From Corella eumyota (Eukaryota > Chordata > Ascidiacea > Phlebobranchia > Corellidae): a stretch of 64,000 nt of DNA. The notes beneath the pieces are model-generated. The model made no database searches. It saw only the letters and a list, made by a program, of their open reading frames with translations, and was not told the origin of the DNA. The translations under genes and the position numbers were made by a program. This document shows positions 14,481 through 27,700 of this stretch, piece by piece (the stretch's first letter is position 1; every line of letters starts with the position of its first letter). The DNA lies in the NCBI GenBank assembly GCA_963082875.1, contig OY720098.1, positions 17,794,001 to 17,858,000 of the forward strand. Reading direction: 5' to 3'.

Positions 14481-15125
14481 CAGTTCAAAGTTTGGAAGTC
14501 TGTACAAATCTTTGCTCTGACTTTCCCATTGGCATTCTGGATATCGGTACGCAAAAGATTCGCTACATTCTCGATTTTTTTTCTAAAAGTTTCCTTAGAT
14601 TTCCGGCTGCCAAACGACGAACAGACGACGTGAGAATGCTACTTTCTTTAGGAACCGCTGCTGAACCTCATATATACAAACCCAAGAGGACATACATTTG
14701 GTTGGAAAATGACTAAATTATAAACATCAATAAAAGAAAGGTTAAAAAATTATTCTCTGAAAAAAATTGCTTTTAAAAATTTGGAAATAATACAGATAAA
14801 ATTGATTTCTTTTAAGAAACAGACTTAAGCATATCAAATTTAAATTCAAAATAAACGGGTTCAAGTTTCAATGCAAAATCTTTATAATACCTGAAGTTCT
14901 GTTGAAACATGTAGCAACCTTGCTTTTATAGTTCTGTCATCACTGCTTACCCAATAACCAGATAATATATTACGACATATTGGATATTAATTAACATCAG
15001 TTTCAACTCTTAGGCATATATGTGATGCTGAAATATTTAGCGAAGTTAAATCATATTTCTCCTTATTAATCTGGCGCCGTGTTTTGCGATTTTGATGCGT
15101 TTTTTTCTTTTTGTTTCTGCACTAA
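14480..15125. other. Coding-like island of uncertain status
   Basis: Two blocks here have markedly higher GC than their surroundings. Block 14,490-14,716 is open in two plus-strand frames and in one minus-strand frame. The minus frame would end in a Lys/Arg-rich tail with the phrase SVRRLAAGNLRKLL. Block 14,892-15,119 on the minus strand follows an acceptor-like ttag and is open in one frame except for a single TAA. It begins Lys/Arg-rich and later contains GYWVSSDDRTIK before a GT. The phases of the two blocks do not join into one gene. It could be the remains of a gene, a divergent real gene, or non-coding sequence. I do not recognise the family. Confidence 0.25.
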
Positions 15126-15286
15126 ATAATGGAATAAAAAATTATGGTTTATTTTTTTTAATTTTTTTTTTTTTTTTTTAACTTTATAATTGCTAAGTAT
15201 AGTTATTCAAATTTTTAATGAATATTAATCAATTAATAAAATATAGGTTTATTAAATATGATGAAACGGCATAGTTTACCTTAGTA

Positions 15287-17890
15287 TTATAGATAAAACA
15301 CATAATATGTCATCAGGTGACCCCTGTCCCATGCATAAAGTTTTTTTTCCTTAAAGTTGTAGTCCAACATTGATACATAACCATGCCTAAAAAAACACAA
15401 TAACGTTTTCTTGTATATTTTAAACTAGTGTTTTGCTAAACAACGACAGTTTCAAACATTTGCACGCAACAGTTTAAAATTGGTTTGTTTTAACTAAAAA
15501 TTGGTTTGTTTTAACTTGATTAATAAAAAAAAGTAAAAATAATCGAAAGAGACTGAAATTTCGATGTAAATATATTTGCAATAAGTATGATAGTAGTTAG
15601 TAATTGAACAAAAGTTTAATTAAAGATTTTGTTTACAAAAACAATACCAAAGAACAAATTTTACCTGTTTAGTATTGGAATATTCGGTGAAAAATATTCA
15701 GAGCGTGTTGTATCAAAAGCGTAGTTGATTAAATTCTTATAACCTTCATGAGTTTTAATTGTGTACAAAACCCCATTTGCTATGAACGAATTACCAACAA
15801 CACTTTTTAAAATCTTTGTATGCCAAGTTTTGGTAACCTACAAAACAAAAAATATTTTACACCCATAATTACGAAAGAGTTAAAAATTGACAGTATGTAG
15901 TTTAACTACCTTTGTAAAATTTATATAGAGTTTCATATCAGTTTAACTTTTAACAGTTTTAATTGTGCGCACCTTTGCTTTTATTATATTAATCATAAAA
16001 AAACCCTTAACTAAAAACTATATAATAAGTTATAGATGTATTAACTTAAGTTCCAATTGCCGACAACTTCGTCAACGTGTTAGAGTGTCCGTAAACTTAA
16101 GTTAACAATTAAACATATTCTGCGCTTTGTGAATACCTCTAAAGTAGAAAAATCAAGTTTGCTTATTGTCAAGTTGCAAGTTTCATGAGTTCCATACACA
16201 ATCCATAAGCCGGTTTCGTCCACGGCAAAATCAAAGTCAGTACTTCCAAGTAATTTATAACTGCATCGGTTTCCCCAACCCGCATCGTTAAAATCTTTTT
16301 CCACCAATATTTTCTGGCTTTGTATATTGTATTTAACTATAGTGCTAGTGTTGTATCTGTTTTAAATGGGGAAAAAAATGTTTAAGTTTTTTATTATTAC
16401 TAATAAAATAGAAATATTCTTATTTTTCTGGTCGTAAAAATGGTTACCACCATTTTGTCTTTTTTATTACAAATTTATTATTTAATTAAAAGATTTCAAA
16501 ATATTTTAATCTAACTTGTTAAAATAAATAGTTCCGTCCAAGACCACGTGACCTGTTCCGCCCCACATGTAAGGAATCACGTGACTTGTCATCATGGTCG
16601 AATTTTCGAGCTCGCTAAAAACTTTAACGATTTTAGAAGCCGAATGTTTTTCAAAAATGTAAAGCAATTCAGTTGCGGTGTCCTACAAAATTAAATAATG
16701 AAATATATCAGAAATTAACCTTTTTTTTAATAAAACTTTTAAGTCATTATTGCAAAAATTTTAAAGTTTGTAATATTGTCATATGCTTATCAAATTTATA
16801 AAACTTTAATAAATGTTGTAATAAAAAGTACAGAAATAAACCATATCTTCCTAAATCATTAAAATATTTAAAGTAAAATTCTCATCAAAACTTAAAATAC
16901 AAAAAAAAAGATATTTAAACTCGTTTTACCTTTATACATGCACCAATAGGATAACCTAATGCCCTGTGGTCAATTGGTTCTGATACATTTCTAATGATGT
17001 AACTGATTGCTTTGGAATCTGATTTTTGAATTAAATTTGGTTCCTGCGAAATACGAAATTTTAATTTCTCAAACAGCAATTATTTTTGTATGAAAGTATT
17101 ATGATTATTAAACATTATAATGTCTTTTTAATAGGACAGTTTACCTTGTTAAGGATAGTGCTGATTGGCATTTTTTGTTCGTAGTAGTTTGGTATAGTTT
17201 CGTGCTTCTAAAGCGTAAAACATTTGTTAAATAAAACATTGTTTGATACATAAAAAAACGTAAAAAAATATAAAAATGAAGTTTTAACAAAAAAAAAAGT
17301 TCAACCATTACTAATACAAAGGAATTTAGTTATAACCACCTTAGGAACAAAATTTCCAATTTTGTAATTGCGGTTCTTAGGTTGATGACCAGTAATTATA
17401 AGTTTAACAGTTTTGTAATTCGCTCTTAATACGATAACTCCATAAACCAATGCGACGAAAAAGCATAGCAGTATTGGCTCAGAAAACGTCTAAAAAATAA
17501 AACATAATTCTAAATACTTTTAACATATGTAATTACAGTTTTAGTTACGTGAAATTGAGATAAGTTTAATGTTAACATGCCAATAATACGATTACAAAGG
17601 CAACTCCTATTATACTACTTTATAAAGTTTATGTATTTGCTTGTTGAAGTTACTTTAAGTATATTTAACGATAGTATACTCAATAATGTTTAAAATATAT
17701 ATTACGAAGTACTTTGTTTTGGGTAATACATATACATATAACATTGCCTATTTTGTCGCTCGCTACGCGTTGCTAATACATGATATTATCTATTTACACG
17801 TTGTCTAGATAACGAACAATAGTATATACATACCTTTCGTTTTCTTAATTTTTTTCTGGTTGGATTGAAATCAATTCTTCGTTTACTCAT
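15287..17890 (-). CDS. Transmembrane olfactomedin-domain protein (type II membrane, gliomedin-like layout)
   Basis: The eight coding exons (15287-15386, 15665-15837, 16137-16356, 16516-16682, 16930-17043, 17145-17207, 17340-17489, 17834-17890) join in frame to 347 residues. The N-terminus is basic (residues 2-19, RRIDF...KKLRKRK). A hydrophobic segment follows at about 24-40, which predicts a signal anchor with the C-terminus outside. The olfactomedin domain runs from about residue 118 to the end. Family hallmarks are PYMWGG, DFAVDETGLW (226-235), SKLD, NSFIANGVLY (273-282), MLDYN and LYAWDRG near the C-terminus. These domains act in extracellular adhesion and signalling; the partner here is unknown. 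One oddity is that the second cysteine of the usual domain disulfide (CGVLY in relatives) is Asn278, so Cys126 lacks its normal partner. The start is the only in-frame ATG before the anchor. The gene is divergent from the ARM/FN3 gene. Confidence 0.88.
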
Positions 17891-18757
17891 AATTGATCTG
17901 TCTTTACAATATAAACCTTAAATGTATGTTTTGGTACTACCAGTAGTGGTAAAACAAAGCAGTGGTCAATACTTCTTCGTCAATTACATTACATCACTAT
18001 TTGCCTTAGGGGCTTTTTGAATTCTTTAAAGAAACAAAACCGTGTAATTATATTGACAAATATTCATTATTAAATTACTATACATAAAGTGTAGTATTTT
18101 TATCAAGCTACTCATATAATGTTATAAACAATGCTGCAATTATTTACATAAACACTTAATTTTTGTTTAAGTAATCGCGTAAAATAAAAAAGTTTTAATA
18201 ATGTTTATGGACAGTTTAGTGGCAGCCGCGCGGTGTCGCTACGTGCTACGTCGATGTCGTCATGGCGAAGCAAAGCTTTTTTCGCGCATGTTGTTGTTAT
18301 TACTAAATTTAAAACCTTTTTTGTATTCAGAAACTACAAACGCACAGCGGCTTTGTAATAAAAACGTGTCGACGCGCAATTTACCAAGGCACTACTGTAT
18401 TTCACTTAATGTTTTGAGCTTATACATATGATAATAAACTTCTATTGTTGAGTGATTGACGGTGAATAAACGAAAAAAGGATTAAAGTCGGGAATTTACA
18501 AAGGACTAAAATAAGTTACGCAACATGTGCTAATATTGAGTTCTGCAATGCTTGGCTTTGTAAGCAAATTTTTTAAAATGAGATCGTAAAAACTAAAAGG
18601 GAATAAGTCAGCAAAAGGTTACTTTTATAATAAGGTTTGTAATAGATTTTTTTTCACTATATAACTATATTTTTTATAGTTATCTCTTGATAATTTAACG
18701 TCATATTTATTTTTTTGCCAAAGTACCAAAAAATTGTTTTTTTTATAGATTAAAATC
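17891..18757. promoter_or_regulatory. Divergent intergenic region between the olfactomedin and ARM/FN3 genes
   Basis: This 867-bp gap lies between two start codons facing away from each other, so it should hold both promoters. A splice acceptor (ttttttatag) at 18,748 just before the ATG at 18,758 shows that the ARM/FN3 mRNA has at least one upstream non-coding exon. I could not place that exon. A GC-richer patch at 18,210-18,380 may mark it. No clear core promoter motif is seen. Confidence 0.5.
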
Positions 18758-21700
18758 ATGGCAAATTCAAGAAACTACTTTGAACAAATTCTGTCAAGCA
18801 AAATTGAGAATCAGCAAAATTGTTTGGAGCGCCTTGTGGAGGATATCAACGAATCAAAAGAACGAACAATCTCAACTTTTCTTAATGACTCGGGCAGTGA
18901 GGATTTTTTATGGGCATTGGTACAACTTCTGTCTTCCAAACAACAAAGGTAAAATTTTTACTTTAAAATTTTGTTTTATGACAGTGTAGGCCATTAATAA
19001 ACAAGACAATGTAAAAATTGTTAATAACAATCAATATAAATGACAATGAGGTCTATTGTTTCAACAATAATTAACAATGGAAATTATTATTAAAAAAGTT
19101 AACTCAATAAAATGATTGTTTAAGACAATTGTATAACAAATTTACAAAAATTAATTAAGATATCAAAGGGTTAATATTAGATCAGTTTTTTTGTTTAACT
19201 AATAACATGTAAAAAATTAACACAATTTGTTATATATACTACAGACAATTTTATTTAAAAAGCTAAACATGAAAGGCGGTTTAATTTATTTATATAACAG
19301 GGTTTCCTTTATTTAAGACCGTCTGACGCGCTAACAAAATGTAAATAGTAATTTTAAATTAAAAAAAATTCTCCCAAATTTTTATTCAAAATATTTATTT
19401 TTATGGTTTAGAGTAAGAGTATATGCCTAACATTCATAGTTTATGATATAGCTGTAGTAATTTTAAAAGTAATAGGATCTATTTGCATTGGAAAGTTTAA
19501 TTGCCACTAAAACAATTTACCTACACAGTTTTTATTTACTTTTATCGAAATGACAAGATTTATATGTTTGTTGTGCAAACAATCACTATGTTTATTTGAC
19601 AAATAAAACTGTGTACGCTATTGGGTTAAAGTAAATCAGGTATTGTGGTCACTTAAAAAAAGAAAATTAGGTACTACTAGCAACAGGATGTTTTTTTGTG
19701 GAAAAAATTTTAATTGTTTAAAGTAAGAATTTAGTAAATTTAAATTCAATTTATTTTTTTAAATAGTATAAAATATTTGTCCTATGGTACAAATTTTGTC
19801 AATGTAAATTGTTATGTATAAAGTTTTAAGTTACGTTTTTAAAGTGTTAAAGGCTATTGCTAATAAAAAATGTATATATGTTTAATTTATCAAAATGTTA
19901 TTTTTCTAAAAAATTATTTATTTTATTATATATATAAAAATATATTTGCATTTATATCATGTTAAGTTGTAAATTTAGCTTAACAAAAATATTAACTTTT
20001 TGTTCAATCTTGTTGATAATTTTCCAAGTTTTAAATTTAATATGAAATTTTGTGTAGAATTTCCAGTAATGCAGCTTATGTTATTGGAAGCTTGGCTGAA
20101 ACTGAACTGGGAACAAACAGAGTTTTATCCTTAACTAAAGGTCGTCTCTCAGGGACAATAATGAAGGTAATAAAGAATTTAATAGACCATTTGGTCTGTG
20201 CTTGTTCAAACTTATTAATTTCATTTATTGACGATTAAATTGTAAAGTTTAATGTGGTGAATGTTTATGGCAATGATTTAATATTTAATATCATGATTGT
20301 TAAAACCTAATTGGCTAATTTATATTCAATTTATTTCAACTTCAAAAAAATATTATTTTTTAAATTTAAATTAAATTAATTTTTGAGGATCTTACTGACA
20401 TGCTTATATCTGATGATGCAGAATGTGTTATGAACTCTGCAGGAACTCTTGGCACTCTGGTAAATCCATTTACTTAAATAAAATTACCTTAAGTTAAGAC
20501 TGAAATAAAATAATAAATACAGGCCTAAGTTGAAAAAAATTGTTATGAAGTAAATAACTTGAGAATGAAAATACATTTCAAGTGACCCATTTATTTACAT
20601 TTTTGTTAATACACCTTAATCTATTTTAATTTTTAGTATTTTTTGAGTTTAATTTAAAATATTTAACAGATCACTAATTAGCATAGGTGGGCACAGTTAA
20701 ACGAAAAAGCAACTTCGTTAAATGGTTATTCGTTACACATAACAGTAACTTCGCTAACGTTTTTTCGGTAAATTAAACCAAGTGTAACGGAAGTTATCGT
20801 TAAACGTTAACGTTAAAATTTAATTAAAACAAACAAAGAAATTACCTTTTTTATAAAAAAGATTTAAAAAAAATAGTTTTTCTCTTAATCCATGTTTTAA
20901 CTAGACGAAAATGGTTAAGAAGAAGTTTTTAAAACTGGCATAGGCCTAATGCCCAAATAACAGTGGCCGGATAGTAATTACTTACATCGTTTAAAAATTG
21001 CGACGATTAAACCCGATAACCGGCGATTTTAAACATATATATTCCTTATATTACCATGGATTTACTTGTGAAATATTGAGTTAACGGGCTTAATTTAACG
21101 GAAGCACAATTTAACGAAAGTTAACAGGTCCGATAACGATTTTTAAAATTAACTTAAAAGTTGAATTTTAACAAAAAAATTAACTTCGTTATTTAACGTT
21201 TAACGCATTAACGATTTGGTGCCCACCTTTGCTAATTAGTTTGTTTTTGATTTTAGGCCGAGACAGAAGAAGGTAGAAAATGGATGTTATCCCAACCCTG
21301 TATTTATGACACTTTAACAAGAATAACTGATTTGTTGTCGTACGAAAACAATTGGACTGCATCTAATGCTGCTTTGGTTCTAGCAAGGTATCTTAACTGG
21401 TTAAAAAACTTCTTTAAAACATAAACCAATATTGTTAAAGTAAAATTAATTTTTAAATTGTGATTAAAAAACTATTATTATGCCCCAATTTTTATTATAT
21501 AAACATAAATTAACATTTTTTAAAACTGTTTTTACCAATAAAAATATGATTTAAAATGTATAATTTTTAATTTGATTATTAATACTTAGTTAATAAAAGA
21601 TGAAACTTTATTTTAAATCAAGCATAGAATTACCAAATTAAAAAAAACATTGTTTTTTTAGGTTAACAATATCAGAAGAGGGTTGCCAGAAGGCTTTGAA

Positions 21701-24700
21701 CCACGACAATTCAGATTACATTCTAACACGACTTATCCAATCATTAGGCAACGACGCCGCAGGTAAACAAAACAGTAAAAAATCATTACCGCGTTCACAC
21801 GCTTGTCAGATGGCCTTCCCACTTTCTCATAATCTCAGCTGTATATTTACACCATAAACAGTTGTTGTAACATAACCGTCCTTCAATGGCGCTAAGGGTT
21901 TTGTTGGCACACAGATTTAATACCTTCCTTTGTTCTCGTTTTGTTGTTTTGCTTGGCTTAATGGGCTTTAAAAGGTAGGCACCAATGTAATTCTTTTTAC
22001 AAGGAAACAAAGAAAACAAAGCTAGGGTCACAGTTTGGTAAGAGAACATGAAAAATTAGCTTAAACTTGAATAGAAAACTACGCCCTCTAATTGTTGTTG
22101 TGTTTTTAAATGGGACTAATAACAAAATTAAAATATTTTTAAATTTTAGACAAGTCTTAAAAGAATTAAGAAATGAACTATAAGTACATTAATCATAAAA
22201 AATACCAGTCTTATATAATAAAACTCTTAATTTATCATAATTATTTGACTCATTTATCTTAATTAAAGTTTACCTATGTTTTTATTCCATTGAATTTTCC
22301 CACATTATATTATCCGAAGGCCAACCACCAAGTTTGATTTATTAGTAATGCTACTCAGGGTCACATTCTAAAAATCGGACAACAATGCCTTGTCAAGGTG
22401 GCTCATTGTTGAAAAAACTTCAAAAATATTTGCAGTGTCGGTCTTGAACCGACTGTTATTGTGAGATGTAGTGATATATTAGTTAATTTTTGTTTGAACA
22501 GTGTGGTTTTGTATTATAGGTAGAGGAATGAATGCGGCATTTGCCATTGGTAGGCTACTCGATATGTCGCCAGGTAAAGAAAGACTTCTAAACTGTCCGG
22601 AGACAGAAAAAATGGTAAATGATTAAGTTTTATAATAAAAATGTCGAAATTTCGAAAAATATAAAAATTCTTACATTTTATAATATACAACTTAAATTCA
22701 AGCAAGGTCCCATATTGTGTCATCTTTTATTTATTTTACCAAGTAATTAAATTTTATTATCTATAAAAAAACTATTGGCTTATCTACAGTTATGCTATAC
22801 AAAAGAAAAAAATAAATTGTTTAAATTTTTTAGTTAACCACACTTTGCCGAATGTTAACAAAGGGAGACATGGGCAGTGCCAAAAATGCCTGTTTTGCTG
22901 TCAGTTGCTTGGCAACAGATTCAGATGGCAACCAGCGTGTTCTATCTAACAGTGCATTTAACGAGGTTTTAAACAGATTGTTGTTGTTGTTGGGTAATGT
23001 TGAAGACATTGAAGCTGCCTGGTTTGCTGCAATGTAAGAAAAAAAATTTACATTTTCAGATCACCAAAAAATCTTGATAGATATATTTTTCTACTTAAAT
23101 AAGTATTGTACAAACTTAAAATAACACACTGGTACTATAGTGTTAACATGTATATAACTATAGTAACATCATGTTAAAACATTTATTTAAAAAATTAAAT
23201 ATTCGTAACCTTGTTTTTTTTAAAAAAGACTAAAGATCAAAGTTTCCACAACTTAACTAACATAAAAAAAACTGCATTTTTGCTGCCTTTAATATTAATC
23301 TTAAATTAGGCTTTTAATATTTTTGTAATTTTAGGACTTTGAGGACATTATCAAGTCACAAGCGTGGTGTATTTAAACTAAGAGAAGGAGACACCGTATT
23401 AAATGCACTTGACAAAAACCTAAATAAATCGACAAATACAAAAGGTCACTAAAACTTTTTATTTTTATTGTTTGTTGCAACACTGTTTAAAAAGTATATT
23501 AAATTTTATGTGCTTTTATTGTATGAAAATAGTGTTAACTTTGCTGTTTATGGTAAAATAGATCAACAAAAACAATATAATTACATTTAGTCAATGCATA
23601 TAAAAAACCAACACTAACTTTTTATTTTAGAATTAAATGAAGAAATCCGTAAAACCTTGGGCCATTTAAAAAGATTAGAAGCCCCCAGCCCTCCTGTTTT
23701 AAAAGTGCTTGGCTCTACAAGTATACAAGCAAGTTGGGATGAGATCAAAGCAAAAAAGGATTTGGATATTATTTATAAATTATGTGACGGTATGTTAATC
23801 TGGAATATAAATACAAAAAATACAAATTCCACAATGTTTTTTAGATATTTAATTATTTTGGTTGCCAATTGTTTAATTTATGACCCCCCAAAAAACAAAA
23901 ACCACTTTAAGATTATAAATATAATTTAGACAATATTTATAGAAAAGAATTAAAATTATATAATTTCATAACAAGTTTCAATAGCATAGTGTATATTTTA
24001 TCTAATATCAAAACAAAACTATAACAAAAAATAAAAAAGAACCCCAAAATTAATTATTTTCTATATAATGATATTAGTCTGGGACAAACACAACACTAAA
24101 ATTATATTTTTTTATTTCTTCTTTTTTTTTAGGTAGTAAAATAGTATACAAAGGAAAAGAATGTTTCACTGTTTTATCTAACTTGACACCTAACACAAAT
24201 TATTCATTTAAACTAAGAGCGTCAGCTTATGGAGATGATAGTCCTTACAGTGCAATTGTTACTGCCACTACAGGTAATATCAAGTTCAAAATATGATATT
24301 TTATGCTGGTATTTTTGTTTTGACATAAAAAAGTAACATTTTTAATTTTTTATGCACCTTCTACTTCTTTAATTATTCTCTGTTGATATGTTTTACATTA
24401 ACCTTTCTATTTTTTTAATTAGGGCATAAAGTAGTCGAAAAAAATTTAAAATCGAAAAAGCTGTAAGAAAATAATGTTTTAGGCAAAAAAGCAACATTTT
24501 TAAAAACAATTCTCAAAAACAAGATTCAAAAAACAGGGTTTATTTTTTCTTGTAAGAGCAATATGACTCATTTTGAATAGCCACTGTAACACACACTTGA
24601 AATTTACTATTAACCCAACAGACCTCAATCAATACAAAAACAATTTAAGCTTCAACCCAAGTCCTTGGCAAATAGATTAAAGTGGTCATTAGGAATACAA

Positions 24701-27700
24701 GAATACATTAATCAAATATTTACCAGATCTAACAATAAGGGAATAATGGGAAAACATTGTCAAATACAAAGGGATTTTTCTGAATTCCTAGTATTTAGGA
24801 TTTAAAATATTGATATTTAATTTTTCGAATTGAACTATTAAGTATTTGATACTTATCTTACTGTGAATTTGGGTTTAAATATTTACTTTAAAATTTTAAA
24901 CTAAAAAATTGGAAAACAAGTTTAAATTTGGATATTAAAATTAATAGCAACAAACTCATGACAAAATTCAGTAGCTTAAACACATTTTAAATAAGAAAAA
25001 ATGACAAAATTAATGGCTAGTTTTAAATCATTAAATTGATGGAAAATCAACCGTTGCCTTAATAGTTAAAGACAAATTGTTAAAAAATGTTGCATAAATT
25101 TTTAATCCAAACAACTTGGACCTTGTTTAAAAATTTCATTCAAAAAAATCAATTTTTTTTAGGTGAGGATTTACCATCAGCTCCTCAATGCCTCCGAGTG
25201 GTGGGTTCAACCCCAAGTCAAATAAGAGTAAGTTGGAATCTACCTGAGTGCCCAAATGGGGTGTTAAGGGGATATTCTGTGTTTTTGGGTAAGTGGGTAA
25301 AATAAAAATTTATTTTTAATAATTTAAAATTTATTTTTTTTATTTTTAATAAAAACCAGTAATGTATTAATAACTTATACACCAATATTTGGTTTAAAAA
25401 ACACTAACATATATATTTAAAAATATTTTTTTGAAGGTGAAAAATTGTTGGAGACTACGTTTGAATTATCATATATATTCAGTCGCTTGCAAGCCAACTC
25501 AACATATACCTTACACGTTTGTGCTATTTCAACTAAAGGAAATGGTGAGAAGGCTACAATTCAGGCACAAACTGAAGAATTAGGTAAAGAAGTTATGACA
25601 TTTAAATTTAAAATGTTAATATAGAGATACCTAAAAACCATAAAAATTATAATTTATTTTAAAACCATACTTTTAAAGATTTTTACAAAGTATGACCTTA
25701 CATTAGCAAAATTAACAGTATTAAAATACGTATTATTTTTTATGTAATTCTCAACCAATACCAATAAAAAGACAACTTAACTTACAAAAGATATGCAAAT
25801 TTAACAAAACTATTTCAAAACAATATCATCTATATATAACGGAGCATAGTGCCTGATATATTTAGGCTTACTAAATACATATATGTATGTCCAGTTTATA
25901 GGCATACGAAATAAATAAAACTGCCTCTTGTGGTGTGCGCATACATTTTTGAGAGCAAATACTAGTTGAGATTTACCACCATTTTACAACAATTAAAATC
26001 CTGACTGTGGGCAGGCTATCAACTAGTAAGATTTAACGCACAAAAAATATTTTACTATTAATTTTTAGGAGCACATGCACCTGGTAGACCATCAGTTACA
26101 GTGATTGGGCGAAATGAGTGTCATGTGACTTGGAACGCACCAATCGTACCACTTGGTCGATTTTTCCGCTACGAGTTACTAGCAAACAAGGAAGTTATAT
26201 TTTCCGGGACTGACAAGGTGTTTTATGCCAAAAGTTTAACACCGGATACGGAATATTCTTTTACTGTAGGTTAACACTATCAATATATTATAATAACATA
26301 AATGGTTATTGTCTTAAGCCTTTTAAAACTTCAAGATTGTGAAAAGTTACAAAAGAAAATTTTAGTGTACACATATTAAAATATGAATAAATTTAAATTT
26401 AAGGGCTTAATTCAACAAAAGTAGACATATAGTGTTTATCTAAAAAAGATAGTCCAACAAAAATAAAATCCATTTAAATATTTTGTATAATACTCAGGTA
26501 TTTTGCTCTTTAAATGAGTAAATTTATTAGTGATATTATCCATAACTGCAAATTTATTATTCAACAATTAAGCATGCTATATAAATAAATTAAAATAATC
26601 TGTGTAATTTAATAATTATGAATTAAAGGGCTTGTTGGACATTTAGTCCCAATACTTTATTTTTGAAAAATAACATTTTATACATTAATTTTTAAACAAT
26701 TCGTCTAACTAGGTTTGTGCAATAACAAGCGAAGGGAGGTGTGAGAGCGAACCCACAAAAAAGAAAACTCAAAAAGATAAATCACAACCAGAACCTGGTC
26801 GTCACAAACTCAAAACTCATTCTTTTAAAGCTAAGGAATTTCAAAACGAGAAAACAAAAGAATTTCAATTGGAAAAAGCTAAAACTCAAATTGGTATTAC
26901 TCGTCCCAAACAAAAAAAGGTAAAACGCTTTTTCAATACTTTTAACTTAAATTTACTAAATAAAATTATTATTGACTTTATACACAAAATGTTAAGTAAT
27001 TACCTAACTTTATCATCATATTAAAAAACAACTAAATAACACAACTTAAAAACAGTACACAAATTTTATAAAACTTTAAAATTTGTAATATCTTATTCAT
27101 TTTTACATATTTATATCAAGTTGTTTAATTTTTTTATTATTGAAAAAAAACAGAAAAGAAACCTGGTTCGTCCTTCTTCTTGTGTGTCAAGTTTGTCGGG
27201 TAAGTCTTTTAAATATGAGCATCGTGCACCACCTAGTGACAACGATGGGTCATGGGCTAACGACCACTCCACTGCCAGTTCTGCTGTCCATTCACATGAT
27301 GAGATTATGAAAAGTTACAAAAGATCGAACCCAGCTGTTTTAAATGGTGCTCCTTTAAAGGTAATAGTAGCAACATTGAGTATAGCATTTATTTATTTAT
27401 TTCTTTTTTGTATATATCTTTATCCTCGATGTGGGAAAGTCGAATGCACGACTTAAACATAGAGTAACATAAGTTACTCCGACCCAGTCTCGAGTTGCCT
27501 GTGCCAGTTTGGGATATTATAGAGACTTTAATTGCCCAATGATTATGCTGCTGATTAAGTGCTGGCTCAGCAGGAGTTTATACCGTTTATAGCACCTTAC
27601 CCAAGGGCGCTACAGCATAAGATCATTGGGGATTGAACCCACGACCTCATGTGTGGTGTAGCAAGAGTTCTTACCACTACACCACGCTGCCTTGTCCACA

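Noticed and set aside
16540-16580. CACGTG sites within the olfactomedin exon as regulatory elements
   Set aside because: They are explained by coding text (SHV and GHVV codons), and nothing else suggests regulation.
18201-18431. Open frame of 76 codons on the plus strand as a gene
   Set aside because: No family similarity. It lies in the divergent promoter region and is more likely part of a 5' UTR or simply GC-richer promoter DNA.
20058-20238. Extension of ARM/FN3 exon 2 past 20,166
   Set aside because: A gtaata donor at 20,167 and the next exon's phase and armadillo-like text support splicing. The extension is intronic.
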